From Amycolatopsis iheyensis (GTDB taxonomy: Bacteria; Actinomycetota; Actinomycetes; Mycobacteriales; Pseudonocardiaceae), in NCBI RefSeq assembly GCF_024703995.1, contig NZ_JAMXQV010000002.1, positions 372,001-436,000 on the forward strand: a DNA stretch of 64,000 bases, written 5' to 3'. The position numbers and the translations under genes are program-made. Within the stretch, counting starts at the first letter, position 1; every line of letters begins with the position of its first letter. Under the pieces are notes generated by a model. That model made no database searches. It saw nothing but the letters and a program-made list of their open reading frames with translations, and was not told the origin of the DNA. Below are positions 8,889-16,280 of the stretch, piece after piece.

Positions 8889-8913
8889 GTCCGTAGAGCG
8901 GACGAGTGTACGC
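8889..8913. promoter_or_regulatory. Predicted IclR operator, copy 2
   Basis: GTCCGT-AGA-GCGGAC (8889-8903) is followed after 4 nt by GTACGC (8908-8913). Relative to 7935-7959 the three half-sites have the same order, orientation and spacing. The region also carries the direct repeat CGAGTGTMCG. It lies 15 nt before the amidohydrolase start, between divergent genes. Confidence 0.7.
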
Positions 8914-8927
8914 AACCGGAGGCAGCC

Positions 8928-10343
8928 ATGTCCGGATCGATCGTCCTGCGGGGCGGCACGGTGCTGACCCTCGACGACGCCCACCGGGTGCTGCCCGGCG
9001 AAGACGTCCTGGTCACCGGCGGCGAGATCGCCGCGATCGGCCCCGCCCTGGAAGTGCCCGCGGGCACGGAAGAGATCGACGCCGCGGGCGGCATCGTCAT
9101 GCCCGGCATGATCGACACCCACCGCCACCTGTGGCAGACGGCCATGCGCGGCTATGGCGCCGACTGGACCCTCACGCAGTACTTCGTCTGGTACTACCTC
9201 GAATGGGGCAAGGTGTTCCGCCCCGAAGACATCTACGCGGGCAACGTGCTCGGCGCGTGGGAAGCACTCGAAGCGGGCGTCACGACCACGGTGGACTGGT
9301 CCCACGGCCTGCGCACCACCCAGCACGCCGACGCCGCGGCCGACGCGCTCGAAGCCGTGCCCGGCCGGTTCGTGCTGGCCTACGGCAACATCCAGGACGC
9401 CCCGGCGAACTGGACGGCCACCCCCGAGTTCCGCGACTTCGTCGCCCGCCGCACCGGCGGCGACCTGGGCTTCCAGCTCGCCTTCGACGTCACCGGCGAC
9501 CCGGCCTTCCCGGAGAAGCCGGCCTTCGAGGTGGCGCGCGAGCTCGGCGTCCCGGTGACCACCCACGCCGGCGTCTGGGGCGCGACCGGTGACGACGGCA
9601 TCCGGCTGATGCACGAGCACGGCTTCATGACCCCGGAAACCGTCTACGTGCACAGCGCGTCGCTCTCGGCGGACTCCTACCACCGGATCGCCGCGACCGG
9701 CGGGTCGGCGTCGGTCTCGACCGAAAGCGAGCAGAGCGCGGGCCAGGGCTACCCCTCCACCTGGGCCCTGCGCCAGTACGGCATCCCGGTGTCGCTGTCG
9801 ATGGACACCTCGGTCTGGTGGAGCGGCGACCTGTTCTCGGCGATGCGCACCACCCTCGGCGCCGACCGCTCACGCGAACACCTCGAAGCCCACGCCAAGG
9901 GCGAGACCGTGACCCACGCGGCGCTGCGCGCCGAGCAGGTCGTGGAATGGGCCACCCGCGGCGGCGCGGCCGCGTTGGGCCGCACGGACATCGGCAGCCT
10001 CGAAGCCGGCAAGAAGGCCGACGTCGTGCTGCTGAAGAACGAGCACTCACCGGTGTCGTTCCCGCTGCTGAACCCCTACGGCCACGTGGCGTTCCAGGCC
10101 CAGCGCGGCGACGTCCACACCGTGCTGGTCGGCGGCGAGGTCGTCAAGCGCGACGGCCGCCTGGTCGGCGCCGACCTCCCGGCGGTCCGCCGCCAGGTGG
10201 AGTCGACGGTCGAGTACCTGCGTGCCCAGCTGGGCGAACAGGCGTGGCGGCAGGGGATGAACCCGGACGTCCCGGAGACGAAGATCCTCGACAACCCCTA
10301 CACCTACACCGACTACCAGAGCGACTCCACCCACGGCGGCTGA
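8928..10343 (+). CDS. Amidohydrolase of the AtzA/TrzN/SAH-deaminase branch
   Basis: 471 aa metal-dependent hydrolase. It has an N-terminal beta domain, the DTHRHLWQ metal motif (HxH, about residue 65), TTHAG (His) and VYVHSAS (His), and the SMDTS aspartate. The C-terminal NPYGHVAF segment closes the composite domain. Family members deaminate or dechlorinate ring compounds and hydrolyse cyclic amides in the cytoplasm. The ATG at 8928 follows GGAGG. It is divergent from the IclR gene and shares its operator with the aromatic operon, so it may supply the ring substrate; the actual substrate is unknown. Confidence 0.88.
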   Translation: MSGSIVLRGGTVLTLDDAHRVLPGEDVLVTGGEIAAIGPALEVPAGTEEIDAAGGIVMPGMIDTHRHLWQTAMRGYGADWTLTQYFVWYYLEWGKVFRPEDIYAGNVLGAWEALEAGVTTTVDWSHGLRTTQHADAAADALEAVPGRFVLAYGNIQDAPANWTATPEFRDFVARRTGGDLGFQLAFDVTGDPAFPEKPAFEVARELGVPVTTHAGVWGATGDDGIRLMHEHGFMTPETVYVHSASLSADSYHRIAATGGSASVSTESEQSAGQGYPSTWALRQYGIPVSLSMDTSVWWSGDLFSAMRTTLGADRSREHLEAHAKGETVTHAALRAEQVVEWATRGGAAALGRTDIGSLEAGKKADVVLLKNEHSPVSFPLLNPYGHVAFQAQRGDVHTVLVGGEVVKRDGRLVGADLPAVRRQVESTVEYLRAQLGEQAWRQGMNPDVPETKILDNPYTYTDYQSDSTHGG

Positions 10344-10352
10344 GCCGCCGGC

Positions 10353-10637
10353 CTACCCCGGCTCGGCCAGCGGCTGGTCCCGGTAACTCGCCCCGAGACC
10401 ACCGAGGGCCTGCACGTAGGCGTCACTGCCGAGCAGCCGGAAGCCGTCGTCGTCGGCGACGTCGTCGGGATGGCTCAGCGGCCAGTCGACGGTCTTGACG
10501 TTCCACTGCGCCTCCTCCACCTCGTCGCGCTCGCGGTTGTTGTACCGCCGTTCCGCCGCGGCCGCGGCCAGGTAGTCGCGGCTCTGGCGGCTCAGCAGAA
10601 CGCCACCGAGCCACCGCGTGAAACCGGTCTTGGGCAT
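10353..10637 (-). CDS. Small hypothetical protein, 94 aa
   Basis: No family recognised. The sequence is MPKTGFTRWLGGVLLSRQSR..., with a charged middle (ERRYNNRERDEVEEAQ) and an acidic C-terminal half. The only hydrophobic stretch, near residues 9-16, is too short for a membrane helix. The ATG at 10637 has an ACGGAGG ribosome site. It lies 11 nt downstream of the frameshifted membrane protein gene on the same strand, so it is probably co-transcribed with it. Confidence 0.65.
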   Translation of the reverse strand: MPKTGFTRWLGGVLLSRQSRDYLAAAAAERRYNNRERDEVEEAQWNVKTVDWPLSHPDDVADDDGFRLLGSDAYVQALGGLGASYRDQPLAEPG

Positions 10638-10648
10638 CGCAACCTCCG

Positions 10649-12512
10649 TCAGGGTTCGGTCGAAGCCATGGCCAGGGGCCGGGTGCTGCCCACCGGCCGC
10701 ACCGCCAGCCGCCGGTAGATCGCCGCCCGTTGCCACCAGATCGCGCAGATCGCCGCGGCGTGCAGCAGCGCGAACGCGACCAGCACCGACCACGGCCCGT
10801 CCGCGGTCCCGAACACGAACAACGGCACCGGGTGCTGGTGCACGACGTGCGAGGTGGTCAGCAGCAACAGGACACTGGCGAACATCGACAGCAGGAACGT
10901 CACCAGCGACGACAGCCGCGCGGTCAAGCTGCCTTCGAACAAGTGCGCCGACTTCGCCTCGAACCCCAGCCACGCCGCGGCCAGCCCCGGGAAAGCCAGC
11001 AGGAACGCGGCGATCTGCGTGTCGATGTCGTCCACATCGGACACCTTCGTCACGGTCCAGCCGACCGCGGCCACGATCGCCAGGCAGGCCAGCGCGGCGA
11101 TCCCGGCGTGGCCGAGGGAACCGGGTGGCACCTCGAAGAACTTGACCTTCACCGTCAGCTTGTCGGCGTCACCTTGGCGCCCCAGCACCCGCAGGTCCCG
11201 GGTGTGGAAGTGGAAGTAGTGCTGGCCCCGCCGGCCACGCACCCGCCAGTGCGGCTTCTTCCGGCGCACCGCCGACGCCTCGGCGTCGATGTGGTCGGTG
11301 ACGGCGGAGATGTCGAAGTCCCCGACGTAGAGGTTGCTGGCGGCGTTGATCGCCAGGTGGTAGCTCTGGCAGTAGGCGGCGTTGCGCGCGCTCACCGACA
11401 GGAACACCGGCCGCGTGCCCATCAGGAAGTGCAACCGGCTGCGCAACCCCCGCCGGCCGGTGACCTTGCCCAGCTCCAGATCGGGGATCAGGGTGTAGCC
11501 GTACTTGACGACATACCGGGCGCCGTCGCCGGGGATGGCCACCACGACCGCGTAGTTGAGCGACAGCTTCGAAACCAGCTCGACCGCCAGCCGCAGGAAC
11601 CGGCGATCACCCCCGGGCGGGATCGCCAGCCCTTCGATCCGTTCGAGCACCTCCCGCCGGTGCGTCAGGTGGGCGGCGAACCGGCGCCGGAACGCGGCGT
11701 CGCTCTCCTCGCGTCGCGGCTCCGGCAGCCCGAACCGGACGATCTCCTCCAGCCCGTCCCGCTCGGCCCGCCGCGCCGGTTCGGACAGGTCCCCGGTGCC
11801 GAACGCGGCCAGCAGCAGCGCCCGCAACGTCTTCGCGACCAGGAGCCGGTACTCCACCTGCAACAGCCGGGGGATCGGCGTGCCCGAGGCGTCGGTGATG
11901 GTGAAGTGGTCGTACAGCTGGCCCTTCTTCGGCAGCGTGATCGCGACCAGCGCGCCGTCGCCGTGCGCCGCGGAGTGGCCGTTGCCGCTGACCGGCCACT
12001 GGTGGAACCGGCGGTCGAAGGAGAACTCGATCGACACCGACTTGCGCAGCGTCCGGTGGTCCGGGGTGTACTCGTCGGTGACCCCGCCGGCGCACCGCCG
12101 CCGGGGTCAGCAGCGACCACGCGAACTGCTGCAGGTGCTGGCCCGAGATGCCGTCCAGGTCGTTGCGCAGGTGCTTGGCCAGCTGCTCGACCGCACCCGC
12201 CTCCACGGTGCCGCCGAGGTTGCGCTTTCCCTTCGCCTCGGCGCTGCCGAGCTTGGTCGTGAACTGGTTGAGCAGCACGCCGGCGTAGAGCAGGACCGCG
12301 AACCCCAGCAGGACGAAGTAAAGCGGGCCGGGCAGGAGCTCGCGCCAGATGCCCAGGAAGACGACCAGCGGCCACGAGAAGAGGAAGAGGTAGCCCAACG
12401 CGCCCAGCAGGTGCGAGCGCGGGGACTCCGTCCGTCTTCGGTCCCCGGCCGGGGGTTCCGGTTCGGCCGGTTGCTCGCCGGCGTGCTCTTCGATCGGTGT
12501 CGTTGCCGTCAT
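10649..12512 (-). pseudogene. Polytopic membrane protein of unknown function, apparently frameshifted near 12,095
   Basis: Two adjacent frames together make one protein of about 620 aa. The N-terminal frame (from ATG 12512 after GGGAGG) encodes MTATTPIEEH, two membrane helices (LLGALGYLFLFSWPLVVFLG; LYFVLLGFAVLLYAGVL) and HLQQFAWSLLTPAAV. It then runs into arginine-rich nonsense. The next frame picks up sensible text as GVTDEYTPDHRTLRKSVSIEF and continues to four C-terminal helices and the end ...RPLAMASTEP. The switch needs a one-base change within the GC-rich run about 12085-12107. It could be a real inactivating mutation, a sequencing error, or two separate genes. No enzymatic motif is seen. 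Confidence 0.6.
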
Positions 12513-12606
12513 GCTCACCCTCCCGCGGATCGCGTGGGTCTGATGACGCCCGCGCCGGTGTGCTTGTTACGGTGCGCGGTCTCGGCCTGATCTCCGCCTG
12601 GCGGCT

Positions 12607-13031
12607 ACCCGGTCACGTGCCAGTTTCGGGCAGCCCGCACTTGTTCCCGTCCTCCTCGACCGGCGCACCGCCGATGCCGCGATCCTCGGTTGGCACGCGC
12701 ATCCGGATGGGCTCGTGTGACGCCTGCGGATCTTCCCCGGGTGCCGGTTGGCCGCGGCGGCGAGCGCGTGACGCTTCGAAGCGACCTCGTCGGGCACCAC
12801 CGGTGACCGGACGGGCAGCCCGTTCCGGTGGTCGCGGCGGCCCGCACGCACGTCTCGACCTACCGGGCGGGGCACTGGTTCGGCGTCTCCTGGTCGTCCA
12901 CAGTGGACCAGCGGCTCGAGGTCGACGACGAGCACGTCTGCTACTACTCACCCCTCGGCACGATCCTCGTCTACCCCCGCGGCGAGGGCACGCAGCTGCC
13001 GGTGGAAGGCGCGCGCTGGCGCTGGGGCTGA
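12607..13031 (+). pseudogene. Decayed fragment of an Rhs/DUF6531-type polymorphic toxin
   Basis: The final intact piece (GTG 12828 to TGA 13031) reads RTHVSTYRAGHWFGVSWSST then VDQRLEVDDEHVCYYSPLGT and LPVEGARW. This is the pattern of the domain that precedes Rhs/YD repeats in actinobacterial toxins. Reading upstream, protein-like text continues as PVLLDRRTADAAILGWHAHP in another frame (12640-12720), then VTPADLPRVPVGRGGERVTL in the final frame up to an in-frame TGA at 12804. At least one frameshift (about 12717) and one nonsense codon are therefore present. The YD-repeat body is missing. It touches the next gene by a TGATG overlap. Confidence 0.6.
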
Positions 13032-13807
13032 TGAACTGCGGCACCACCTCGCAGTCCGCGGGTGGCGGGGACGCCCCGCCGACCCCGAAGGCCGGGCACG
13101 ACGCCGGCAACACCGGCGGCAGCGCGGCGAAGCCCACGCCGCCCCCGGTGCCGCCGCGGAGCTCGAAACCGAAGATCACCCCGAAGCCCGGCGGCAAGCC
13201 GCCCGTGCCTCCCAAGCCGGGCGCGAAGCCGGGCAACACGGCGCCGGCGAGCAGCAAGCCGGCCCCGCCGCCGGTGCCGCCGAGGGACACGAAACCGAAG
13301 ATCGAACCGAAGCCCGACACTCCGACCCCCGCGCAGCCGAAGCCCGATGCGGGCGGCGCGCCGGGCACCGCGGGCAACCCGGCGCCGAAGCCACCGGCAG
13401 GCAAGGCCGACTTCCACCAGCCGGGCCCGGGTGCGCCGAACAAGCTGCAGGGGGAGTACACGTTCAAGCCGGAGCCGCAGAAGATCGGCGGCAGCCAGTA
13501 CGGCGACGTGACCCCGATGCAGGAGCACATCTTCCAGGGCGTGATCGACGACAAGATCGCGAAGTGGAAGCAGGACGGCCTGATGAACACCCCGGTGGAC
13601 ATCAAGGTCTACTACCCGCCGGGCTCCAACCAGCTCAAGCTGGCCGGCGACGGCCACCACACCTTCGCCGCGGCGATGGAGAGCGGCCGCCCGGTCAACC
13701 TCCAGCTGTGGAAGCAGCCCGGCGGCGGGTTGCCCAACCCGCAGACCAACTGGGCGGACACGACGCCGCTGCCGGGCAAGCCGACCGCCGGGCAGTGGCA
13801 GAAGTAG
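13031..13807 (+). CDS. Proline-rich protein with a C-terminal ParB-like (putative nuclease toxin) domain
   Basis: 258 aa from ATG 13031, which overlaps the preceding stop (TGATG). Residues about 15-135 are a Pro/Lys/Gly-rich linker containing a repeated block (PPPVPPRSSKPKITPKP and PPPVPPRDTKPKIEPKP, 41 residues apart). The C-terminal 110 residues are globular: VTPMQEHIFQGVIDDKI, then DGHHTFAAAMESGRPVNL. The DGHH motif and the preceding helix resemble ParB/sulfiredoxin-like nuclease domains used as tips of polymorphic toxins. No signal peptide is evident. It probably derives from the C-terminal end of the decayed Rhs gene upstream. The toxin role is inferred. Confidence 0.6.
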   Translation: MNCGTTSQSAGGGDAPPTPKAGHDAGNTGGSAAKPTPPPVPPRSSKPKITPKPGGKPPVPPKPGAKPGNTAPASSKPAPPPVPPRDTKPKIEPKPDTPTPAQPKPDAGGAPGTAGNPAPKPPAGKADFHQPGPGAPNKLQGEYTFKPEPQKIGGSQYGDVTPMQEHIFQGVIDDKIAKWKQDGLMNTPVDIKVYYPPGSNQLKLAGDGHHTFAAAMESGRPVNLQLWKQPGGGLPNPQTNWADTTPLPGKPTAGQWQK

Positions 13808-13816
13808 GGTCGCCGC

Positions 13817-14293
13817 GTGGCTCAGGTGTTCATCCAGCCGTCCTACGGCACCCCCGAGGCACGCCGCTACGGCGCCGCGACGCTCGACCGGGCCGTGCCG
13901 TTCCGGGACGCGCCACCGGCGGACCGGGTGCGGCTGCACCAGCTGCACCCGGACGGGCGGGCCCGGTTCTGGGGAGCCACGGAGAAGCACGACAAGCGGA
14001 TGGCCACCGTGGCCACCGGCGACGTCGTCCTGCTCACCGGCGGCAAGCACGTCCGGGCGGTCGGCGAAGTGGGGCACAGCTTCCGCGCACCGGCCTTCGC
14101 GCGGCGGCTGTGGCAGCCGGAGCCCGGCAAGTGCGTGTGGAGCAACGTCTACAGCCTGCGGCGGTACCGGACGGTGGCGGTGCCCTACGAAGCGATCTGG
14201 GCGTTGCCCGGCTTCACCGAAGGGGACAACTTCATGGGGCTGCGGTTCCTGGACCCCGCCAGGTCCGCCGCCGTCCTGGCGCTGCTGGGCTGA
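13817..14293 (+). CDS. Stand-alone EVE/PUA-like domain protein
   Basis: 158 aa from GTG 13817, 9 nt after the ParB-like gene. The pattern FWGATEKHDKRMATVATGDV, then GEVGHSF, W.NVYSL, VAVPYEAIWALPGF and NFMGLRFLD resembles, from memory, the N-terminal PUA/EVE-like domain of modification-dependent HNH and other restriction enzymes, which bind modified DNA bases. Here the domain stands alone with no nuclease. Its place directly after a toxin-tip gene also makes it a candidate immunity protein. Both ideas are inference; the coding call itself is fairly secure. Confidence 0.65.
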   Translation: MAQVFIQPSYGTPEARRYGAATLDRAVPFRDAPPADRVRLHQLHPDGRARFWGATEKHDKRMATVATGDVVLLTGGKHVRAVGEVGHSFRAPAFARRLWQPEPGKCVWSNVYSLRRYRTVAVPYEAIWALPGFTEGDNFMGLRFLDPARSAAVLALLG

Positions 14294-14324
14294 ACCGCGG
14301 CCGCGCCGGCTCAGCGGGAACCCG

Positions 14325-14615
14325 TTACCCCAGTTCCTTCAAGACAGCCTTCAACGGATCGTGGGGGAGCCGTCCCGGGTAGGTGGCGGCTTCGACCACG
14401 TCCGTGGCCTTGACGACCTTCACCTGGTCGAGCGGGACCCAGTAGACGCTCACCCAGGTCTTCGCCTCCACGTACCGACCACCACCCGACGGCTTCCTCG
14501 CGCTGAGCGGGACGATCTGCACAGCGGCCGAACCGTCGATGCTCAACCCGGTCCGGAGGATGACGACCTTCTTGTGCTGGTGCTTCATGATCTTGCCGAC
14601 ACTCATCGCTGCCAT
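14325..14615 (-). CDS. Hypothetical protein, 96 aa
   Basis: The ATG at 14615 follows GGAGGGG with 7-nt spacing. The product is basic at the start (KIMKHQHKKVVILRTG), then a beta-rich stretch (AAVQIVPLSARKPSGGGRYV) and a C-terminal helix (LKAVLKELG). The VVILR...VQIVPLSA order faintly recalls MazF/PemK toxins, but key residues are not convincing and I do not assign it. It is convergent with the EVE-like gene and upstream of nothing on its strand. Confidence 0.6.
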   Translation of the reverse strand: MAAMSVGKIMKHQHKKVVILRTGLSIDGSAAVQIVPLSARKPSGGGRYVEAKTWVSVYWVPLDQVKVVKATDVVEAATYPGRLPHDPLKAVLKELG

Positions 14616-14717
14616 CAGGCGCCCCCTCCGGGTGGGATGAATCTCGCACCCTAGATTCACGCCGAGTGGTCGGCGAGGCCTGAATGGGGGAACCGTCACC
14701 GGTTCGAGGAGTGATCC

Positions 14718-14750
14718 GGGGTGGTCGAGACCGCCGGCCTCGACCACCCC
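14718..14750. terminator. Hairpin terminator downstream of kamA
   Basis: A perfect 12-bp stem, GGGGTGGTCGAG (14718-14729) with CTCGACCACCCC (14739-14750) and a 9-nt loop. It lies 8 nt beyond the kamA stop codon. Confidence 0.75.
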
Positions 14751-14757
14751 ACGGGCA

Positions 14758-16149
14758 TCAGGGCCGGGGCTGGCCGGCCCACCAGGTCTGCCCGGCCTCG
14801 GGCAGCGTGGAGATCGGGTCGTAGTACGGGTACCGCCGCTGCAACGCCTCCGGGTCCTCCAGCTCGATCCCCGTCCGGTAGTTCTTCGTCCAGTAGGAGA
14901 TCCCCAGCTCCCGGTCGTAGTCGGCCAGCTGGTGCACCCACCGCTTCCCGACGTAGGGGACGTCGCAGACGATGCGCGGCGTCGCGTATCCGGGCAGGTA
15001 GCCCATGATCGCGTGCTGCAGCTCCTGCGCCTCGTGCACCGAAACGCGCCAGTGCTCCGCGTTCGGGATCATGTCGCACATGTAGAAGTAGTACGGCAGG
15101 ATGTTCGCTTCCCCCTGCAGCGCGAAGCACAGATCGAGCAGCGCCGCCGGCGTGGCGTTCACCCCGCGCATCAGCACACCCTGGTTGCGCACGTCGCGCA
15201 CACCCACGTTCAGCGCCGTCTGGGCCGCCTCCGCCACCAGCGGCGTCACCGACTGGGCGTGGTTGACGTGAGTGTGGATCGCCAGGTTCACCCCGCGGCG
15301 CTGGGCCGTCACGGCGACGCGCTCGAGGCCCTCGACGACCTTCGGCTGGAGCCAGTGCTGGGGCAGCGCCGCCAGGGCCTTCGTCGCCAGGCGGATGTCG
15401 CGGACGGTGTCGATGTCCATCAGGCGCATCAGGAACGACTCCAGCTGCGGCCACGGCACGTTCGCCACGTCGCCGCCCGACACCACCACGTCGCGGACGC
15501 CCGGGGTCTTCTTCAGGTACGCGATCATCGCGTCCTGACGGTCGACCGGCTTGAGCGAGAGCTTGTGCTTCTCGACGGTTTCGGTGGAGTTGCCGACCAG
15601 GTCCATGCGGGTGCAGTGCCCGCAGTACTGGGGGCAGGTCGAGATCATCTCGGCCAGCACCTTGGTCGGGTAGCGGTGGGTCAACCCCTCGACGACCCAC
15701 ATCTCGGCCTCGTGCAGCGAGTCGCGCTCCGAGTGCGGGTGGCTCGGCCACGTGCCGTCGCGGTCGCTCTTCACCGGCAGCATGTAGCGGCGGATCGGGT
15801 CGGCGTAGAACGCCTCGGTGACCTTGGCCGGGTCCGTGCCGGCCGTCGGGGCCATCGTGTTGATCATCTGCGGCGGCAGCAGCATCGACATCGTCGCCAG
15901 CTCGCGCTGGTCGGCGAGCAGGTCGTCGTAGAAGCGCTCCTCCAGCAGGTCGCCCATCAGGGCGCGCAGCTGCTTGACGTTGCGGACGCAGTGCACCCGC
16001 TGCCACTGCGCGTCACGCCACTCGGCGTCGGTCACGTCGTGCCAGCCGGGGAAACGGCGCCAGTCGGGTTCCACCAGCTCGGCGCGGGCGTACTCGTAGG
16101 GCTGGTCGAAGGCGGCGGCAGGCGTCACAGGTTCCTGGATCGCAGTCAC
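14758..16149 (-). CDS. kamA: Lysine 2,3-aminomutase (radical SAM)
   Basis: 463 aa. C172-PQY-C176-GH-C179 is the CxxxCxxC cluster-binding motif of radical SAM enzymes. DVPYVGKRWVHQ carries the lysine that binds pyridoxal phosphate in this family. It should convert L-lysine to beta-lysine in the cytoplasm, used in lysine degradation, osmoprotection or as a natural-product building block. The start is GTG 16149 after GGAG. It is monocistronic; the 131-nt gap to the divergent amidohydrolase contains an AT-rich run (about 16170-16216) where the promoter probably lies. No lysine-fermentation partners are nearby. Confidence 0.93.
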   Translation of the reverse strand: MTAIQEPVTPAAAFDQPYEYARAELVEPDWRRFPGWHDVTDAEWRDAQWQRVHCVRNVKQLRALMGDLLEERFYDDLLADQRELATMSMLLPPQMINTMAPTAGTDPAKVTEAFYADPIRRYMLPVKSDRDGTWPSHPHSERDSLHEAEMWVVEGLTHRYPTKVLAEMISTCPQYCGHCTRMDLVGNSTETVEKHKLSLKPVDRQDAMIAYLKKTPGVRDVVVSGGDVANVPWPQLESFLMRLMDIDTVRDIRLATKALAALPQHWLQPKVVEGLERVAVTAQRRGVNLAIHTHVNHAQSVTPLVAEAAQTALNVGVRDVRNQGVLMRGVNATPAALLDLCFALQGEANILPYYFYMCDMIPNAEHWRVSVHEAQELQHAIMGYLPGYATPRIVCDVPYVGKRWVHQLADYDRELGISYWTKNYRTGIELEDPEALQRRYPYYDPISTLPEAGQTWWAGQPRP

Positions 16150-16280
16150 TTGTACTCCTAGTCGTCGGGAACGCGTAAAAATATCCTGTCATAACGTTCT
16201 CACGGAGTAAATCTTCCTGCGCGCTGGCGGGTCTTCCCCCAGGTGCAGTACGCCCGGCACGCGAGGGCAAACTCGGGGGT

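Noticed and set aside
14325..14615. MazF/PemK-type toxin
   Set aside because: Only a vague VVILR...VPLSA resemblance; key residues and an antitoxin gene are missing.
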